From: Stella humosa
GTDB lineage: Bacteria; Pseudomonadota; Alphaproteobacteria; ATCC43930; Allostellaceae
DNA length: 64,000 nucleotides
Reading direction: 5' to 3'
Assembly (NCBI RefSeq): GCF_006738645.1
Contig: NZ_AP019700.1
Span: forward strand, 5,004,001-5,068,000
The position numbers and the translations under genes were made by a program. Position 1 is the stretch's first letter; every line of letters starts with the position of its first letter. Positions 29,304 through 37,777 of the stretch are shown in pieces. The notes under the pieces were generated by a model that was not told the DNA's origin, ran no database searches, and saw nothing but the letters and a program-made list of their open reading frames with translations.

Positions 29304-29519
29304 ATGGCGGACACCAAGGACAGCAACGGCAACATCCTGAAGGACGGGGACCAGGTGACCCTGACCAAGGACCTGAAAGTGAAGGGCACCTCGGTCACGC
29401 TGAAGCGCGGGACCATGGTTCGCAACATCCGCCTGACCGACGACCCGGCCGAGATCGAGTGCAACGCCGACAAGGTGAAGGGCCTGGTCTTGCGCACGGA
29501 ATTCCTGAAGAAGGCGTGA
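29304..29519 (+). CDS. PhnA/YjdM-type small protein (C-terminal domain only)
   Basis: A 71-residue protein matching the C-terminal domain of PhnA/YjdM: KDSNGNILKDGDQVTLTKDLKVKGTSVTLKRGTMVRNIRLTDDPAEIECNADKVKGLVLRTEFLKK. The zinc-ribbon N-terminal domain of full-length PhnA is absent. The alkylphosphonate label of the family is historical and its function is unclear. The ATG at 29304 begins the conserved region. Confidence 0.88.
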   Translation: MADTKDSNGNILKDGDQVTLTKDLKVKGTSVTLKRGTMVRNIRLTDDPAEIECNADKVKGLVLRTEFLKKA

Positions 29520-29525
29520 CGGACG

Positions 29526-29714
29526 ATGCGGCAGGTAGAAGCGGAGCTGGAGTTCGACGAGGATGGCGGCTTCGCCGTCAGCCGCCTGACCGATGAGAAC
29601 AACAACGACATCACCTACCTCGTCGATCGCGGGGCGCGGTTTGCCGACCTGGCGGATCTGGCCGCATTGCTGGCCGGCGAACTGGGCGGACCGGTCGAGC
29701 TTCACGAAGCGTGA
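29526..29714 (+). CDS. Small acidic protein of unknown function
   Basis: A 62-residue acidic protein (MRQVEAELEFDEDGGFAVSRLTDENNNDITYLVDRG...). It begins 6 bp after the PhnA-like gene and may be cotranscribed. I do not recognise it. It is kept because the codon pattern fits the local bias and the spacing is operon-like. Confidence 0.5.
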   Translation: MRQVEAELEFDEDGGFAVSRLTDENNNDITYLVDRGARFADLADLAALLAGELGGPVELHEA

Positions 29715-29775
29715 CGACCGCCGGCAACCCCGCGCCTCGCCGGCAGTTGTGGAGTCGGAAGAAGGAGGGCCGGCG

Positions 29776-30183
29776 ATGATCCTGACGGGTGGATGTGCCT
29801 GCGGCGCGGTGCGCTTCGCGGCAGAGGGAGAGGCCTATCGGGCCGGCGTGTGCCACTGCATGACCTGCCGCAAGATCAGCGGCAGCGCCTTCAACGCCTT
29901 TGCCATCTATCCGGCCGATGCCGTGCGGATCGGCGGCGAGACGGCCGAATTCCATACGTCCGAGAGGGGGCGGTCGCATTTCTGCCCGCGCTGCGGCTCG
30001 CATGTCTTCGCGACCGCGGCCGACGACGACGAGATCGAGCTGCACCTCGGCAGCTTCGACGAGCCGAACCGCATCCGCCCGACCTACGAAGGCTTCATCG
30101 GCCGGCGCGAGGAGTGGCTGCCGCCCTTCACCGGCTTCCGCCACTACCAGGGCAATCGCGAGGGCACCGATCGGACGGAGTGA
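29776..30183 (+). CDS. GFA-family zinc protein (glutathione-dependent formaldehyde-activating type)
   Basis: A 135-residue protein with the full GFA ligand set: Cys7, Cys9, Cys26, Cys28, Cys31, Cys70 and Cys73 (GGCACGAVRF, CHCMTCRK, FCPRCGSH). The family binds zinc and takes its name from S-(hydroxymethyl)glutathione synthase; most members have no proven substrate. ATG 29776 follows a GAAGGAGGG ribosome site. It ends 65 bp before the threonine synthase gene. Confidence 0.9.
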   Translation: MILTGGCACGAVRFAAEGEAYRAGVCHCMTCRKISGSAFNAFAIYPADAVRIGGETAEFHTSERGRSHFCPRCGSHVFATAADDDEIELHLGSFDEPNRIRPTYEGFIGRREEWLPPFTGFRHYQGNREGTDRTE

Positions 30184-30248
30184 CGGGAGCGGTCGCGCCT
30201 GCTAAGCCGGACGCCCTGCCCCTCCCGGACGTCCCGGAGCCACGCCCC

Positions 30249-31493
30249 ATGTTCCTGCGCTGCATCGACTGCGCTGCCGCCCTGCCGGCCGGCATGTACT
30301 ATTCCTGCCAGGCTTGCGGCGGCATCCTGGAGGTGGTGGAGCCGATCCGCCTGCCCCGGCCGCTGCCGGGGGCCGGCATGTGGAGCGGCGACGCCGCACT
30401 GGGCGTGGGTGACCCGGCGGCCGTCGCCACGCTGGGCGAGGGCATGACGCCGCTGCACCGCGCGCCGGGCCTGGCCCGGGCGATCGGCGCGGACGGCGAC
30501 ATCCGCATCAAGGACGAGACGGTGAACCCGACTGGCTCCTTCAAGGACCGGGCGGTGGCGGCCGCCGTGGCGCGCGCCCGCGAGCTGGGCCTGCCCGGCA
30601 TCGTCTGCGCGTCGAGCGGCAATGCCGGCGCGTCGGCCGCCGCCTATGCCGCGCGCGCCGGCCTGCCCGCGGTCATCGTCGTGCCGACCCACACCCCGGT
30701 CGAGAAGCTGACCCAGATCGCCGCATACGGCGCCCGCCTGGTGCAGGTCGACGGCCACTACAGCCGGGCCTATGCGGTCGGGCTGGATATCGCCCGGCGG
30801 CACGGGCTGGCCAACGTCACCACCACCTACCTCAACCCATACGGCGTCGACGCGCTGAAGACGGTCGGGCACGAGATCTTCGACCAGATGGAGGGCCGGG
30901 TGCCGGACTGGGTGCTGGTGCCGACCGGTGCCGGCCCGCTGGTCCGGGGCGTGGTCCAGGGCTTCCGCGAGCGCGCACCCGGCCACCTGCCGAAGCTGGT
31001 CGCGGTCCAGGCCGAGGGCTGCGCGCCCATCGTCCGGGCCTTCGAGGCGGGCGAGCGCGCGGTCCGCGCCTGGGGCACGCCCACCACCTTCGCGTCCGGC
31101 ATCTCCGACCCGCTGATCGGCTACGAGCGCGACGGCACCCACACGCTGGACCTGGTGATCGCCACCGGCGGCCTGGCCGTGGCGGTGGAGGACGAGGCGA
31201 TCCGCGCCGCCATGGCCCTGCTGGCCCGCGGCGAGGGCATCCTGGCCGAGCCGACCGGGGCCAGTTCGGTCGCCGCCCTGCAGATGCTGCTGGCGGACGG
31301 GCGCATCGCGCGCGATGCCAGCGTCGTCTGCCTCGTCACCGGCCACGGCTTCAAGGACCTGAAGGTCTGGCGCGAGATGCCGGCCGACATCCGCCGGCTG
31401 GAGGACCCCGCCGACGCCGACCGCCTGGTGGAGACGATCCTGGCCGGCGGGGTTGCCTCGTCCGATCAGGACCGGCCGCGCGAGGCCTCGTAG
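30249..31493 (+). CDS. thrC: Threonine synthase (PLP-dependent, fold II)
   Basis: A 414-residue enzyme. It starts with a zinc-ribbon-like pair CIDC (5-8) and CQAC (20-23), as in threonine synthases of the long-N-terminus type, then the PLP lysine Lys99 in NPTGSFKDRA, the SSGNAGASAAAYAARAG phosphate-binding turn and the late GILAEPTGASSVAAL segment. It converts O-phosphohomoserine to threonine. A threonine dehydratase-like or related beta-eliminating role is the alternative. The 3' end overlaps the convergent RraA-like gene by 28 bp. Confidence 0.85.
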   Translation: MFLRCIDCAAALPAGMYYSCQACGGILEVVEPIRLPRPLPGAGMWSGDAALGVGDPAAVATLGEGMTPLHRAPGLARAIGADGDIRIKDETVNPTGSFKDRAVAAAVARARELGLPGIVCASSGNAGASAAAYAARAGLPAVIVVPTHTPVEKLTQIAAYGARLVQVDGHYSRAYAVGLDIARRHGLANVTTTYLNPYGVDALKTVGHEIFDQMEGRVPDWVLVPTGAGPLVRGVVQGFRERAPGHLPKLVAVQAEGCAPIVRAFEAGERAVRAWGTPTTFASGISDPLIGYERDGTHTLDLVIATGGLAVAVEDEAIRAAMALLARGEGILAEPTGASSVAALQMLLADGRIARDASVVCLVTGHGFKDLKVWREMPADIRRLEDPADADRLVETILAGGVASSDQDRPREAS

Positions 31494-32170
31494 CGCGCCT
31501 TGTTCTCGGCGTTGGGCGGGTAGAGGCCGGGCAGTGCGGCGCCCTTCTCGACCTCGCCCATGATCCAGGTCTCCAGCGCTTCCTGCTCGAGGGCGCCCTT
31601 GATCACGTCGTCCAGGAAGGCGGCCGGGATCAGCACCGCGCCGTCCTGGTCGACGACCACGACGTCATCGGGGAAGACGGCGACGCCGCCGCAGCCGATC
31701 GGCTCCTGCCAGTTCACGAAGGTGAGGCCGGCGACCGACGGCGGGGCGGCCGCACCCTGGCACCAGACCGGCAGGCCGGTGCCCAGCACGCCGGCGATGT
31801 CGCGCACGACGCCGTCCGTCACCAGGGCGGCCACGCCGCGCTTCTGCATGCGGGCGCACAGGATGTCGCCGAAGATGCCGGCGTCCGTGATGCCCATGGC
31901 GTCGACGACGGTGATGCAGCCCTCCGGCATCGCCTCGATGGCGGCCCGCGTGGAGCGCGGGTTGGCCCAGGATTCCGGCGTCGCCAGGTCCTCGCGCGCG
32001 GGCACGAAGCGCAGCGTGAAGGCGCGGCCCACGAGGCGCGGCTGGCCCTCGCGCAGCGGCTTGGTGCCGCGCATCCACACGTTGCGCAGGCCCTTCTTCA
32101 GAAGGTAGGTGGTGAGCGTGGCGGTGGAGACGCCCGACAGCGCCTCCACGATCTTGGGGTCGAGCGACAT
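31466..32170 (-). CDS. RraA-family protein / 4-carboxy-4-hydroxy-2-oxoadipate aldolase-like
   Basis: A 234-residue member of the RraA/HMG aldolase superfamily: VVDAMGITDAGIFGDILCARMQKRGVAALVTDGVVRDIAGVLGTGLPVWCQG contains the metal-binding G-x-x-x-R-D region. Members are class II pyruvate aldolases or regulators of RNase E; those of this length in Alphaproteobacteria are usually enzymes of unclear substrate. ATG 32170 (MSLDPKIVEAL) was preferred to one 9 codons upstream. The last 28 bp overlap thrC in the opposite strand. Confidence 0.82.
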   Translation of the reverse strand: MSLDPKIVEALSGVSTATLTTYLLKKGLRNVWMRGTKPLREGQPRLVGRAFTLRFVPAREDLATPESWANPRSTRAAIEAMPEGCITVVDAMGITDAGIFGDILCARMQKRGVAALVTDGVVRDIAGVLGTGLPVWCQGAAAPPSVAGLTFVNWQEPIGCGGVAVFPDDVVVVDQDGAVLIPAAFLDDVIKGALEQEALETWIMGEVEKGAALPGLYPPNAENKARYEASRGRS

Positions 32171-32284
32171 GCCTGATCTTCTCCCGTAAGCGGCCAAGGA
32201 GCCGGGACGACGGTTCCACCCGCCTGTATAGGACGCCGCACCCGCCCTTGTGTACTGCCAGCCGGCCCCGCTGCCCCGGCCAGC

Positions 32285-32314
32285 TTGCCGCGATCACGAG
32301 GCCGCCCCTATATA
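32285..32314 (+). promoter_or_regulatory. Candidate promoter giving a leaderless or very short hldD leader
   Basis: TTGCCG (32285-32290) and TATATA (32309-32314) are separated by 18 bp, a good match to a sigma-70-type promoter. The hldD ATG is only 8 bp past the -10 box, at about the expected transcription start, and there is no purine-rich ribosome site before it. Confidence 0.6.
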
Positions 32315-32322
32315 GCCCGCGC

Positions 32323-33309
32323 ATGATCATCGTGACCGGCGGTGCCGGCTTCATCGGCTCGAACCTGACGGCGGCCCTCGAGGCGGCCGGCCGGTCCGAC
32401 CTCGTCGTCGTCGACCGGCTCGGCACCGACGACAAATGGCGCAACCTCGCCAAGCGCGAGCTGGCCGCCATCGTGCCGCCCGAGGACCTGCCGGCGTGGC
32501 TCGCCCGCCATGGCGACACGGTCTCCATGGTGTTCCACCTGGGCGCCATTTCGTCCACGACCGAGCGCGACGCCGACCTGATCATCGCCAGCAACTTCAC
32601 GCTGTCGCTCTTCCTGTGGGACTGGTGCACCGCCCACGGCGTGCGCTTTGTCTATGCCTCGTCGGCGGCCACCTATGGCGGGGCGGCAGACGGGTTCGAC
32701 GATGACGGCAGCCCGGCGGCCCTGGCGGCGCTCCGCCCGTTGAACCCCTATGGCTGGAGCAAGCACCTGTTCGACCGCCGGGTGGCCCGCCTGGTCGCCG
32801 AGGGGCGGCCGACGCCGCCGCAATGGGCGGGCCTGAAGTTCTTCAACGTCTATGGCCCGAACGAGGCGCACAAGGGCGGCATGTCGAGCGTGGTCGCCCA
32901 GATGCTGCCGCGCGTGGTGGCGGGGGAGCCGGCCCGCCTCTTCCGCTCGCACCGGCCGGACTATGCCGATGGCGGCCAGCGGCGCGACTTCGTTCATGTC
33001 GACGATTGCGTGGCGGTGATGCTGTGGCTGCACGAGCGGCCGGACGTCTCGGGCCTCTTCAACCTCGGCACCGGGCAGGCGCGCAGCTTCCTCGACCTGG
33101 CGACGGCCGTCTTCCGGGCGGCCGGCCAGCCACCACGAATCGAATATGTCGACACGCCGGTCGAGATCCGCGACCGCTACCAGTACTTCACCCAGGCGCG
33201 GATGGACCGGCTGCGCGCCGCCGGCTATCCGGGCCAGTTCGTTCCGCTGGAGGAAGGGGTCCGGCGCTACGTGCAGGACTTCCTGCTGGCGCCCGACCCG
33301 TACCGCTAG
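32323..33309 (+). CDS. hldD: ADP-L-glycero-D-manno-heptose 6-epimerase
   Basis: A 328-residue epimerase (also rfaD) that makes ADP-L-glycero-heptose for the LPS inner core. NADP site MIIVTGGAGFIGSN, HLGAISSTTERDAD, catalytic Tyr143 and Lys147 in NPYGWSKHLFD, and KFFNVYGPNEAHKGGMSSVV are characteristic. It starts a rightward run of envelope genes (hldD, lgt) and is preceded by a candidate leaderless promoter. Confidence 0.94.
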   Translation: MIIVTGGAGFIGSNLTAALEAAGRSDLVVVDRLGTDDKWRNLAKRELAAIVPPEDLPAWLARHGDTVSMVFHLGAISSTTERDADLIIASNFTLSLFLWDWCTAHGVRFVYASSAATYGGAADGFDDDGSPAALAALRPLNPYGWSKHLFDRRVARLVAEGRPTPPQWAGLKFFNVYGPNEAHKGGMSSVVAQMLPRVVAGEPARLFRSHRPDYADGGQRRDFVHVDDCVAVMLWLHERPDVSGLFNLGTGQARSFLDLATAVFRAAGQPPRIEYVDTPVEIRDRYQYFTQARMDRLRAAGYPGQFVPLEEGVRRYVQDFLLAPDPYR

Positions 33310-33348
33310 TCCCCCACCCGCTGACCCCCTAACGCAGCCGAGGCGCCC

Positions 33349-34158
33349 ATGGTCTTCGCCATCCCCTTTCCGGCGATCGACCCGGTCCTGGTCCAGGTCG
33401 GGCCGTTCGCCATCCGCTGGTACGCGCTGGCCTACATCGCCGGCATCATCATCGGCTGGCGCTACACGCTGGTGCTGGCGCAGCGCGGCCCCAAGCCCGC
33501 CACCGGCCCGGCCGTCACCGCCCGCGACATGGACGATTTCATCGTCTGGGCGACGCTCGGCATCGTGCTCGGCGGCCGGCTCGGCTACGTCCTGTTCTAC
33601 AAGCCCGGCTACTATCTCTATAACCCGCTGGAGGCGCTCCAGGTCTGGCACGGCGGCATGTCGTTCCATGGCGGGCTGGTCGGCGTCATCCTCGCCATGC
33701 TGCTGTTCGCCCGCCGGCGCGGGCTGGAATACTGGCGTCTGGCCGATATCGTCGCTGCCGCCACGCCGATCGGCCTCTTCTTCGGGCGCCTCGCCAATTT
33801 CGTGAACGGCGAACTGTTCGGCCGCACCAGCGACGTGCCCTGGGCCATGGTCTTCCCCCATGGCGGGCCGCTGCCGCGCCATCCGAGCCAGCTCTACCAG
33901 GCCTTCTTCGAGGGCATCTGCGTCTTCGCGGTCCTGGCGGTGCTGGAATGGGTGTTCCGGGTGCGCGAGCGGCCGGGCACCCTGGCTGGCGCCTTCCTGG
34001 TGTCCTACGGCTTTGCCCGCATCGTGGGCGAACTGTTCCGCGAGCCGGACGCCCATCTGGGCTTCCTTTTCCTGGGCGTGACGATGGGCCAGCTCCTGTC
34101 GCTGCCGATGGTGCTGTTCGGCGCCTGGCTGATCCAGCGGGGGCGCCGCGCGGCGTGA
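33349..34158 (+). CDS. lgt: Prolipoprotein diacylglyceryl transferase
   Basis: A 269-residue inner-membrane enzyme with about seven helices that attaches the diacylglyceryl group to the lipobox Cys of prolipoproteins. The signature GRLANFVNGELFGRTSDVPWAMVFP (about 146-170) and the HPSQLYQ motif are intact. It follows hldD by 39 bp and shares the sequence GTGA with the next gene, so the two are translationally coupled. Several lipoprotein clients (hydrolase near 3.3 kb, the 36.1-kb lipoprotein) are in this window. Confidence 0.97.
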   Translation: MVFAIPFPAIDPVLVQVGPFAIRWYALAYIAGIIIGWRYTLVLAQRGPKPATGPAVTARDMDDFIVWATLGIVLGGRLGYVLFYKPGYYLYNPLEALQVWHGGMSFHGGLVGVILAMLLFARRRGLEYWRLADIVAAATPIGLFFGRLANFVNGELFGRTSDVPWAMVFPHGGPLPRHPSQLYQAFFEGICVFAVLAVLEWVFRVRERPGTLAGAFLVSYGFARIVGELFREPDAHLGFLFLGVTMGQLLSLPMVLFGAWLIQRGRRAA

Positions 34159-35258
34159 CGCTGGAGCAACGCATCGCCGCCCGCATCCGGGCGGGCGGCC
34201 CGATCACCGTCGCGGCCTTCATGGCAACCGCCCTCCAGGACCCGGACGGCGGCTACTATCGCGGCACCGACCCGCTCGGCCGCGGCGGCGACTTCACCAC
34301 CGCGCCCGAGATCAGCCAGATGTTCGGCGAGATGATCGGGCTGTGGTGCGCCGACGGCTGGCGGGCGGACGGCGCGCCCGATCCGTTCGACCTGGTCGAG
34401 CTGGGCCCCGGCCGCGGCACGCTGATGGCCGACGCCCTGCGGGCGGCGGCCGCCCTGCCCGCCTTCGGCCAGGCGATGCGCCTGCACCTGGTCGAATCGA
34501 GCCCGGCCCTACGGCAACGCCAGGCAGCCCTGCTGGCCGGCGCCCGCCCCACCTGGCACGACCGGGCCGACCCGTTACCGGCCGGGCCGCGCTGGGTCGT
34601 CGCCAACGAGTTCCTGGACGCACTGCCGGTCCACCAGCTCGTGCGGACCGCCTCCGGCTGGCGCGAACGCGGCGTCGGGCTGGACGGCGACGGAAATCTC
34701 ACCTTCGTCGACGACCTGCCGGTGCCGGACGCGCTGATGCCGGCCCAGGACCAGCCGGTCGGCACGGTCGTCGAGCGTCGGCCCGAGGCGGAAGCGCTGG
34801 TGGCCGACCTGGCGCGCGCCATCCTGACCCATGGCGGCCGGGCGATCTTCATCGATTATGGCTATGCCGCCGGCCATGGCGATACGCTGCAGGCAGTGCG
34901 CGAGCATGGCCGGGTGTCGGTGCTGGACGCGCCGGGCCAGGTCGACCTCAGCGCCCATGTCGCGTTTGCCGACCTGGCCGCGGCCGTAGTGGCGACCGGC
35001 GGACAGGCTTGGGGTCCGGTGCCGCAGGGGCGGTTCCTGCAATCGCTCGGCATCCTCGCCCGCGCCGAACGGCTGGCGGCACGCCGGCCCGATGCCCGCG
35101 CGACCATCGCCGCCGCACTGCACCGCTTGATCGGCGCGGGCGCCATGGGCACCTTGTTCAAGGTATTCGCCATCACCCGGCCGGGTGGCCCGCCGCCGGC
35201 CGGGTTCACCGCCGCCGACGCCGCCCCACCCGACGCCCATCGAGGAGCCGCCGCGTGA
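34155..35258 (+). CDS. SAM-dependent methyltransferase, MidA/NDUFAF7 family
   Basis: A 367-residue methyltransferase with the family N terminus GGPITVAAFMATALQDPDGGYYRGTDPLGRGGDFTTAPEISQMFGE and SAM site LVELGPGRGTLMAD, then VVANEFLDALPVHQLV. The human homologue NDUFAF7 methylates an arginine of complex I subunit NDUFS2; the bacterial role is likely similar. The start GTG overlaps the lgt stop as GTGA. Its own stop overlaps the natural pgeF start in the same way. Confidence 0.92.
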   Translation: MTLEQRIAARIRAGGPITVAAFMATALQDPDGGYYRGTDPLGRGGDFTTAPEISQMFGEMIGLWCADGWRADGAPDPFDLVELGPGRGTLMADALRAAAALPAFGQAMRLHLVESSPALRQRQAALLAGARPTWHDRADPLPAGPRWVVANEFLDALPVHQLVRTASGWRERGVGLDGDGNLTFVDDLPVPDALMPAQDQPVGTVVERRPEAEALVADLARAILTHGGRAIFIDYGYAAGHGDTLQAVREHGRVSVLDAPGQVDLSAHVAFADLAAAVVATGGQAWGPVPQGRFLQSLGILARAERLAARRPDARATIAAALHRLIGAGAMGTLFKVFAITRPGGPPPAGFTAADAAPPDAHRGAAA

Positions 35259-36024
35259 TTACCGCCCCGCCCTTGCCGCCCTGCCCGGCATTCGCCACGC
35301 CTTCTTCACCCGCGAAGGCGGCGTCAGCGAGGGCATCTATGCCGGGCTGAATTGCGGCTTCGGGTCGGGCGACGAGGAATGGCGCGTCGCCGAGAATCGC
35401 GGCCGGGCGATGGAGCGGCTGGGCCTGCCGGCCTCGGCGCTGGCCACCCTGCACCAGGTCCACAGCCCGACCGTGGTCGAGGCCACGGCCGGCTGGCCGC
35501 GCGGCCAGTCGCCACGCGCCGACGCCGTGGTCGTCACCGCCCCCGGCACGGCTGCCGGCATCCTGACGGCCGACTGCACCCCGGTGCTCTTCGCCGATGC
35601 CGCGGCCGGCGTGGTCGCCGCCGCCCATGCCGGCTGGCGCGGCGCGCTGGAAGGCGTGCTGGGCGCGACGGTCGAAGCAATGACGGCCAGGGGTGCCGTC
35701 CGCGGCCGGATCACAGCCGCCATCGGCCCCTGTATCGGCCAGCCCTCCTACGAGGTGGGGGCGGAGTTCCGCGACCGCTTCACCGCCGTCGATGCCGGCT
35801 TCGACCGCTTCTTCGCGCCCGGCGTCCGGCCGGGCAAGTTCCAGTTCGACCTGCCGGCCTTCGCCGCGATGCGCCTGGAGGAGGCCGGCGTCGGCACGGT
35901 CGAGCGCCAGTCCTGGGCCGACACGGTGCCGGAGCCCGAGCGCTTCTTCAGCTATCGGCGGGCCACGCTGCGGGGCGAGCCGGACTATGGCCGTGCGCTG
36001 GCGGCGATCGCGCTCGCCGGCTGA
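35255..36024 (+). CDS. pgeF: Peptidoglycan editing factor PgeF, apparent one-base frameshift near its start
   Basis: Laccase-domain protein (COG1496) that removes wrongly inserted residues from peptidoglycan precursors. The body is intact: LPGIRHAFFTREGGVSEGIYAGLNCG, LHQVHSPTVV, TADCTPVLF, AAHAGWRGALEG, AIGPCIGQPSYEVG and FFSYRR. GTG 35255 has a GAGGAG ribosome site 7 bp upstream and overlaps the midA stop as GTGA. From it the frame reads MITAPPL but then leaves the pgeF frame; adding one C in the C-runs at about 35265-35273 would give MITAPPLAALPGIRHAFF, a natural N terminus. The pgeF frame itself has no nearer start than GTG 35185, inside midA. Either a sequencing error, a real mutation or an unusual start. 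Confidence 0.85.
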
Positions 36025-36092
36025 CCTTGCCTCGCTCATGCCACATCTCATCATCTTCATGGCCGTGCTGGTCCTTGGCCTCATGGTGAGCT

Positions 36093-36962
36093 GTGTCATT
36101 ATCTGAACGCGCCGGCCTGCTGCTGGTGGCCGCCGGCCTGATGGCGGGCTGCCAGCCCCTGCCGCGCCCGCTGGCCGACCTGGCCGTGCCGGGCCCCGAG
36201 TTGCTGAACCTGCCCGGCCGCGGCGGCCTGGCCGTGCTGGAGGTCGAGGGGCTGACGGGCCAACGCGCCAGCGGCTTCGCCCAGGCCCTGGCCGAGGCGC
36301 TGCAAAGCCGGGAGGTGCCCGCCATTGCCGGGGCCGGCATGCGCGAGAGCGTGTTCCTGATCGGCCGGGTCAGCACCCGCGACATCGGCGGCGACGGGCT
36401 GGAGATCGACTGGGAATGGGAACTGGTCGATGACAAGGGCACCACCATCGACCGCCGGGAAGAGCGCGACGTGATGATGCGGCGCGATTGGGAATGGGCC
36501 GGTGCGAAGGCGCTGGCGGCCCGCGCCGCCCCCGCCGTCGCAGCCCTCTATGAAGGACAGATGCCCCAGCCGCAGCCGCCCGAGGCCAAGCCGCTGATCT
36601 TCCTGGCCGGCATCACCGGGGCACCCGGCGACGGCGGCCGCACGCTGCCGCGGGCGCTGGCGACGGTGATCGAGGGCCGCCAGATGACGCCCACCACCGA
36701 CCGCGCCGCGGCCACCGCCATCGTCACCGGCAGCATGTCGGTGAAGCCCGCCGCCCGCGGCAAGGAGCAGGTGGAGATCAGTTGGCGGGTGACGCGCGCC
36801 AATGGCGAGGAGGTCGGCGTCGTCAGCCAGGCCAACGAGATCCCGGCCGGCAGCCTGAAGGGCCCATGGGGCGAGGTGGCCGGCTTCGTCGCCCTGGCCG
36901 CCGCCGACGGCATCGTCGATCTGGTGCGACGCATCCCGGCGACCAAGCCCGCCAGTCGATAG
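36093..36962 (+). CDS. Lipoprotein of unknown function
   Basis: A 289-residue protein starting with GTG and carrying a lipoprotein signal (lipobox LMAGC, Cys20). Two similar halves may be present: about 35-145 and 155-285 each run from a short beta strand (LAVLEVEGLTG; LIFLAGITGAPGDGG) through an Ala-rich helix to a repeat of strands, suggesting an internal duplication. I recognise no family. It sits 69 bp after pgeF and 62 bp before bioY. Confidence 0.72.
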   Translation: MSLSERAGLLLVAAGLMAGCQPLPRPLADLAVPGPELLNLPGRGGLAVLEVEGLTGQRASGFAQALAEALQSREVPAIAGAGMRESVFLIGRVSTRDIGGDGLEIDWEWELVDDKGTTIDRREERDVMMRRDWEWAGAKALAARAAPAVAALYEGQMPQPQPPEAKPLIFLAGITGAPGDGGRTLPRALATVIEGRQMTPTTDRAAATAIVTGSMSVKPAARGKEQVEISWRVTRANGEEVGVVSQANEIPAGSLKGPWGEVAGFVALAAADGIVDLVRRIPATKPASR

Positions 36963-36983
36963 CCACCCGGTCGATAGCCACCC
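36955..36983. repeat. Direct repeat GTCGATAGCCACCC x2 at the lipoprotein gene 3' end
   Basis: GTCGATAGCCACCC occurs at 36955-36968 and again at 36970-36983, one base apart. The first copy contains the stop codon of the lipoprotein gene. It looks like a small slippage duplication with no evident function. Confidence 0.9.
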
Positions 36984-37024
36984 AACCTTTCCGACATCGA
37001 CCCCTTCGACGGAGATTTCCCTTG

Positions 37025-37609
37025 ATGCATTCCGCATCGAACACCCGGCATGCCTGGTCTACCGCCGCATGGCTCCAGCGCCGCTCGCCCACCGCCCGCA
37101 CCGTGGCCGTGCTGGCCGGCACGCTCGTCCTGGCGCTGGCGTCCCAGATCGCGGTGCCGATGGTGCCGGTGCCCGTCACGATGCAGACGCTGGCCGTCAC
37201 CCTGGTGGGCGCGCTCTATGGCTGGCGGCTGGGCGCCGTCACCGTGCTGCTGTGGCTGGCGCAGGCGGCTGCCGGGCTGCCGGTGCTGGCCGGCGGCGCC
37301 GGCGGGCTGCCGCATTTCATGGGCCCGACCGCGGGCTACCTGCTGGCCTTTCCGCTGGCCGCGGCCCTGACCGGCTGGCTGGCCGGGCGCGGATGGGCCG
37401 GACGCCGCGTCGTCCTGGCCTTCCTGTCGATGCTGGCCGGCAACGCGCTGTGCCTGGCGCTGGGCGCCGCCTGGCTGGCGCAGTCGATCGGGCCGTCGAA
37501 GGCCATCGCCTTCGGGGTGCTGCCGTTCGTCGTCGGCGCGATCCTGAAATCGGCGCTGGGCGCGGCCATCCTGCGGCTCGTCGCGGCCCCCGCCGACGAC
37601 CAGCGATAG
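37025..37609 (+). CDS. bioY: Biotin transporter substrate-binding subunit BioY
   Basis: A 194-residue membrane protein with about six helices and the BioY signature IAVPMVPVPVTMQTLAVTLVGALYGWRLGAV and PTAGYLLAFPLAAALTGWLAGR. BioY binds biotin as the S component of an energy-coupling-factor transporter or works alone. No bioM or bioN gene follows, so this is the solitary type. A GC hairpin follows its stop. Confidence 0.92.
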   Translation: MHSASNTRHAWSTAAWLQRRSPTARTVAVLAGTLVLALASQIAVPMVPVPVTMQTLAVTLVGALYGWRLGAVTVLLWLAQAAAGLPVLAGGAGGLPHFMGPTAGYLLAFPLAAALTGWLAGRGWAGRRVVLAFLSMLAGNALCLALGAAWLAQSIGPSKAIAFGVLPFVVGAILKSALGAAILRLVAAPADDQR

Positions 37610-37617
37610 GGCCCGGG

Positions 37618-37639
37618 CGGGCCGGCGAGCGCCGGCCCG
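37618..37639. terminator. GC-rich hairpin after bioY
   Basis: CGGGCCGGCG (37618-37627) and CGCCGGCCCG (37630-37639) form a perfect 10-bp stem 8 bp past the bioY stop. There is no following T-run, so it is a possible Rho-assisted terminator or mRNA-end stabiliser. Confidence 0.6.
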
Positions 37640-37739
37640 TGGCACCCCGTCGCACGACATTTACAGCGGCGGGACCGGCTGATATGTTCCGCGCCCGTTT
37701 CCACCCGGCGCTATCCAGGGGCGTTCCCTCGCGTGCGCC

Positions 37740-37776
37740 GGGTCCGTTTTTTTTCGCGGCGCCCCTGAACGGACCC
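37740..37776. promoter_or_regulatory. Hairpin directly upstream of the prs start codon with T-rich loop
   Basis: GGGTCCGTT (37740-37748) pairs perfectly with AACGGACCC (37768-37776). The 3' arm ends one base before the prs ATG and contains the only weak ribosome-site-like bases (ACGGA). The loop holds a run of T. If formed in the mRNA it would hide the translation start, so it may regulate prs. Confidence 0.5.
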
Positions 37777-37777
37777 G

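Noticed and set aside
35185-35254. Upstream GTG at 35185 as the pgeF start
   Set aside because: It would overlap midA by 74 bp, lacks a ribosome site and adds a Pro-rich, non-homologous leader. The GTG at 35255 with GAGGAG and a one-base change explains the data better.
36038-36106. 22-residue hydrophobic ORF between pgeF and the lipoprotein gene
   Set aside because: It has no ribosome site, overlaps the lipoprotein start by 14 bp and is short enough to be chance. A small membrane peptide cannot be excluded.
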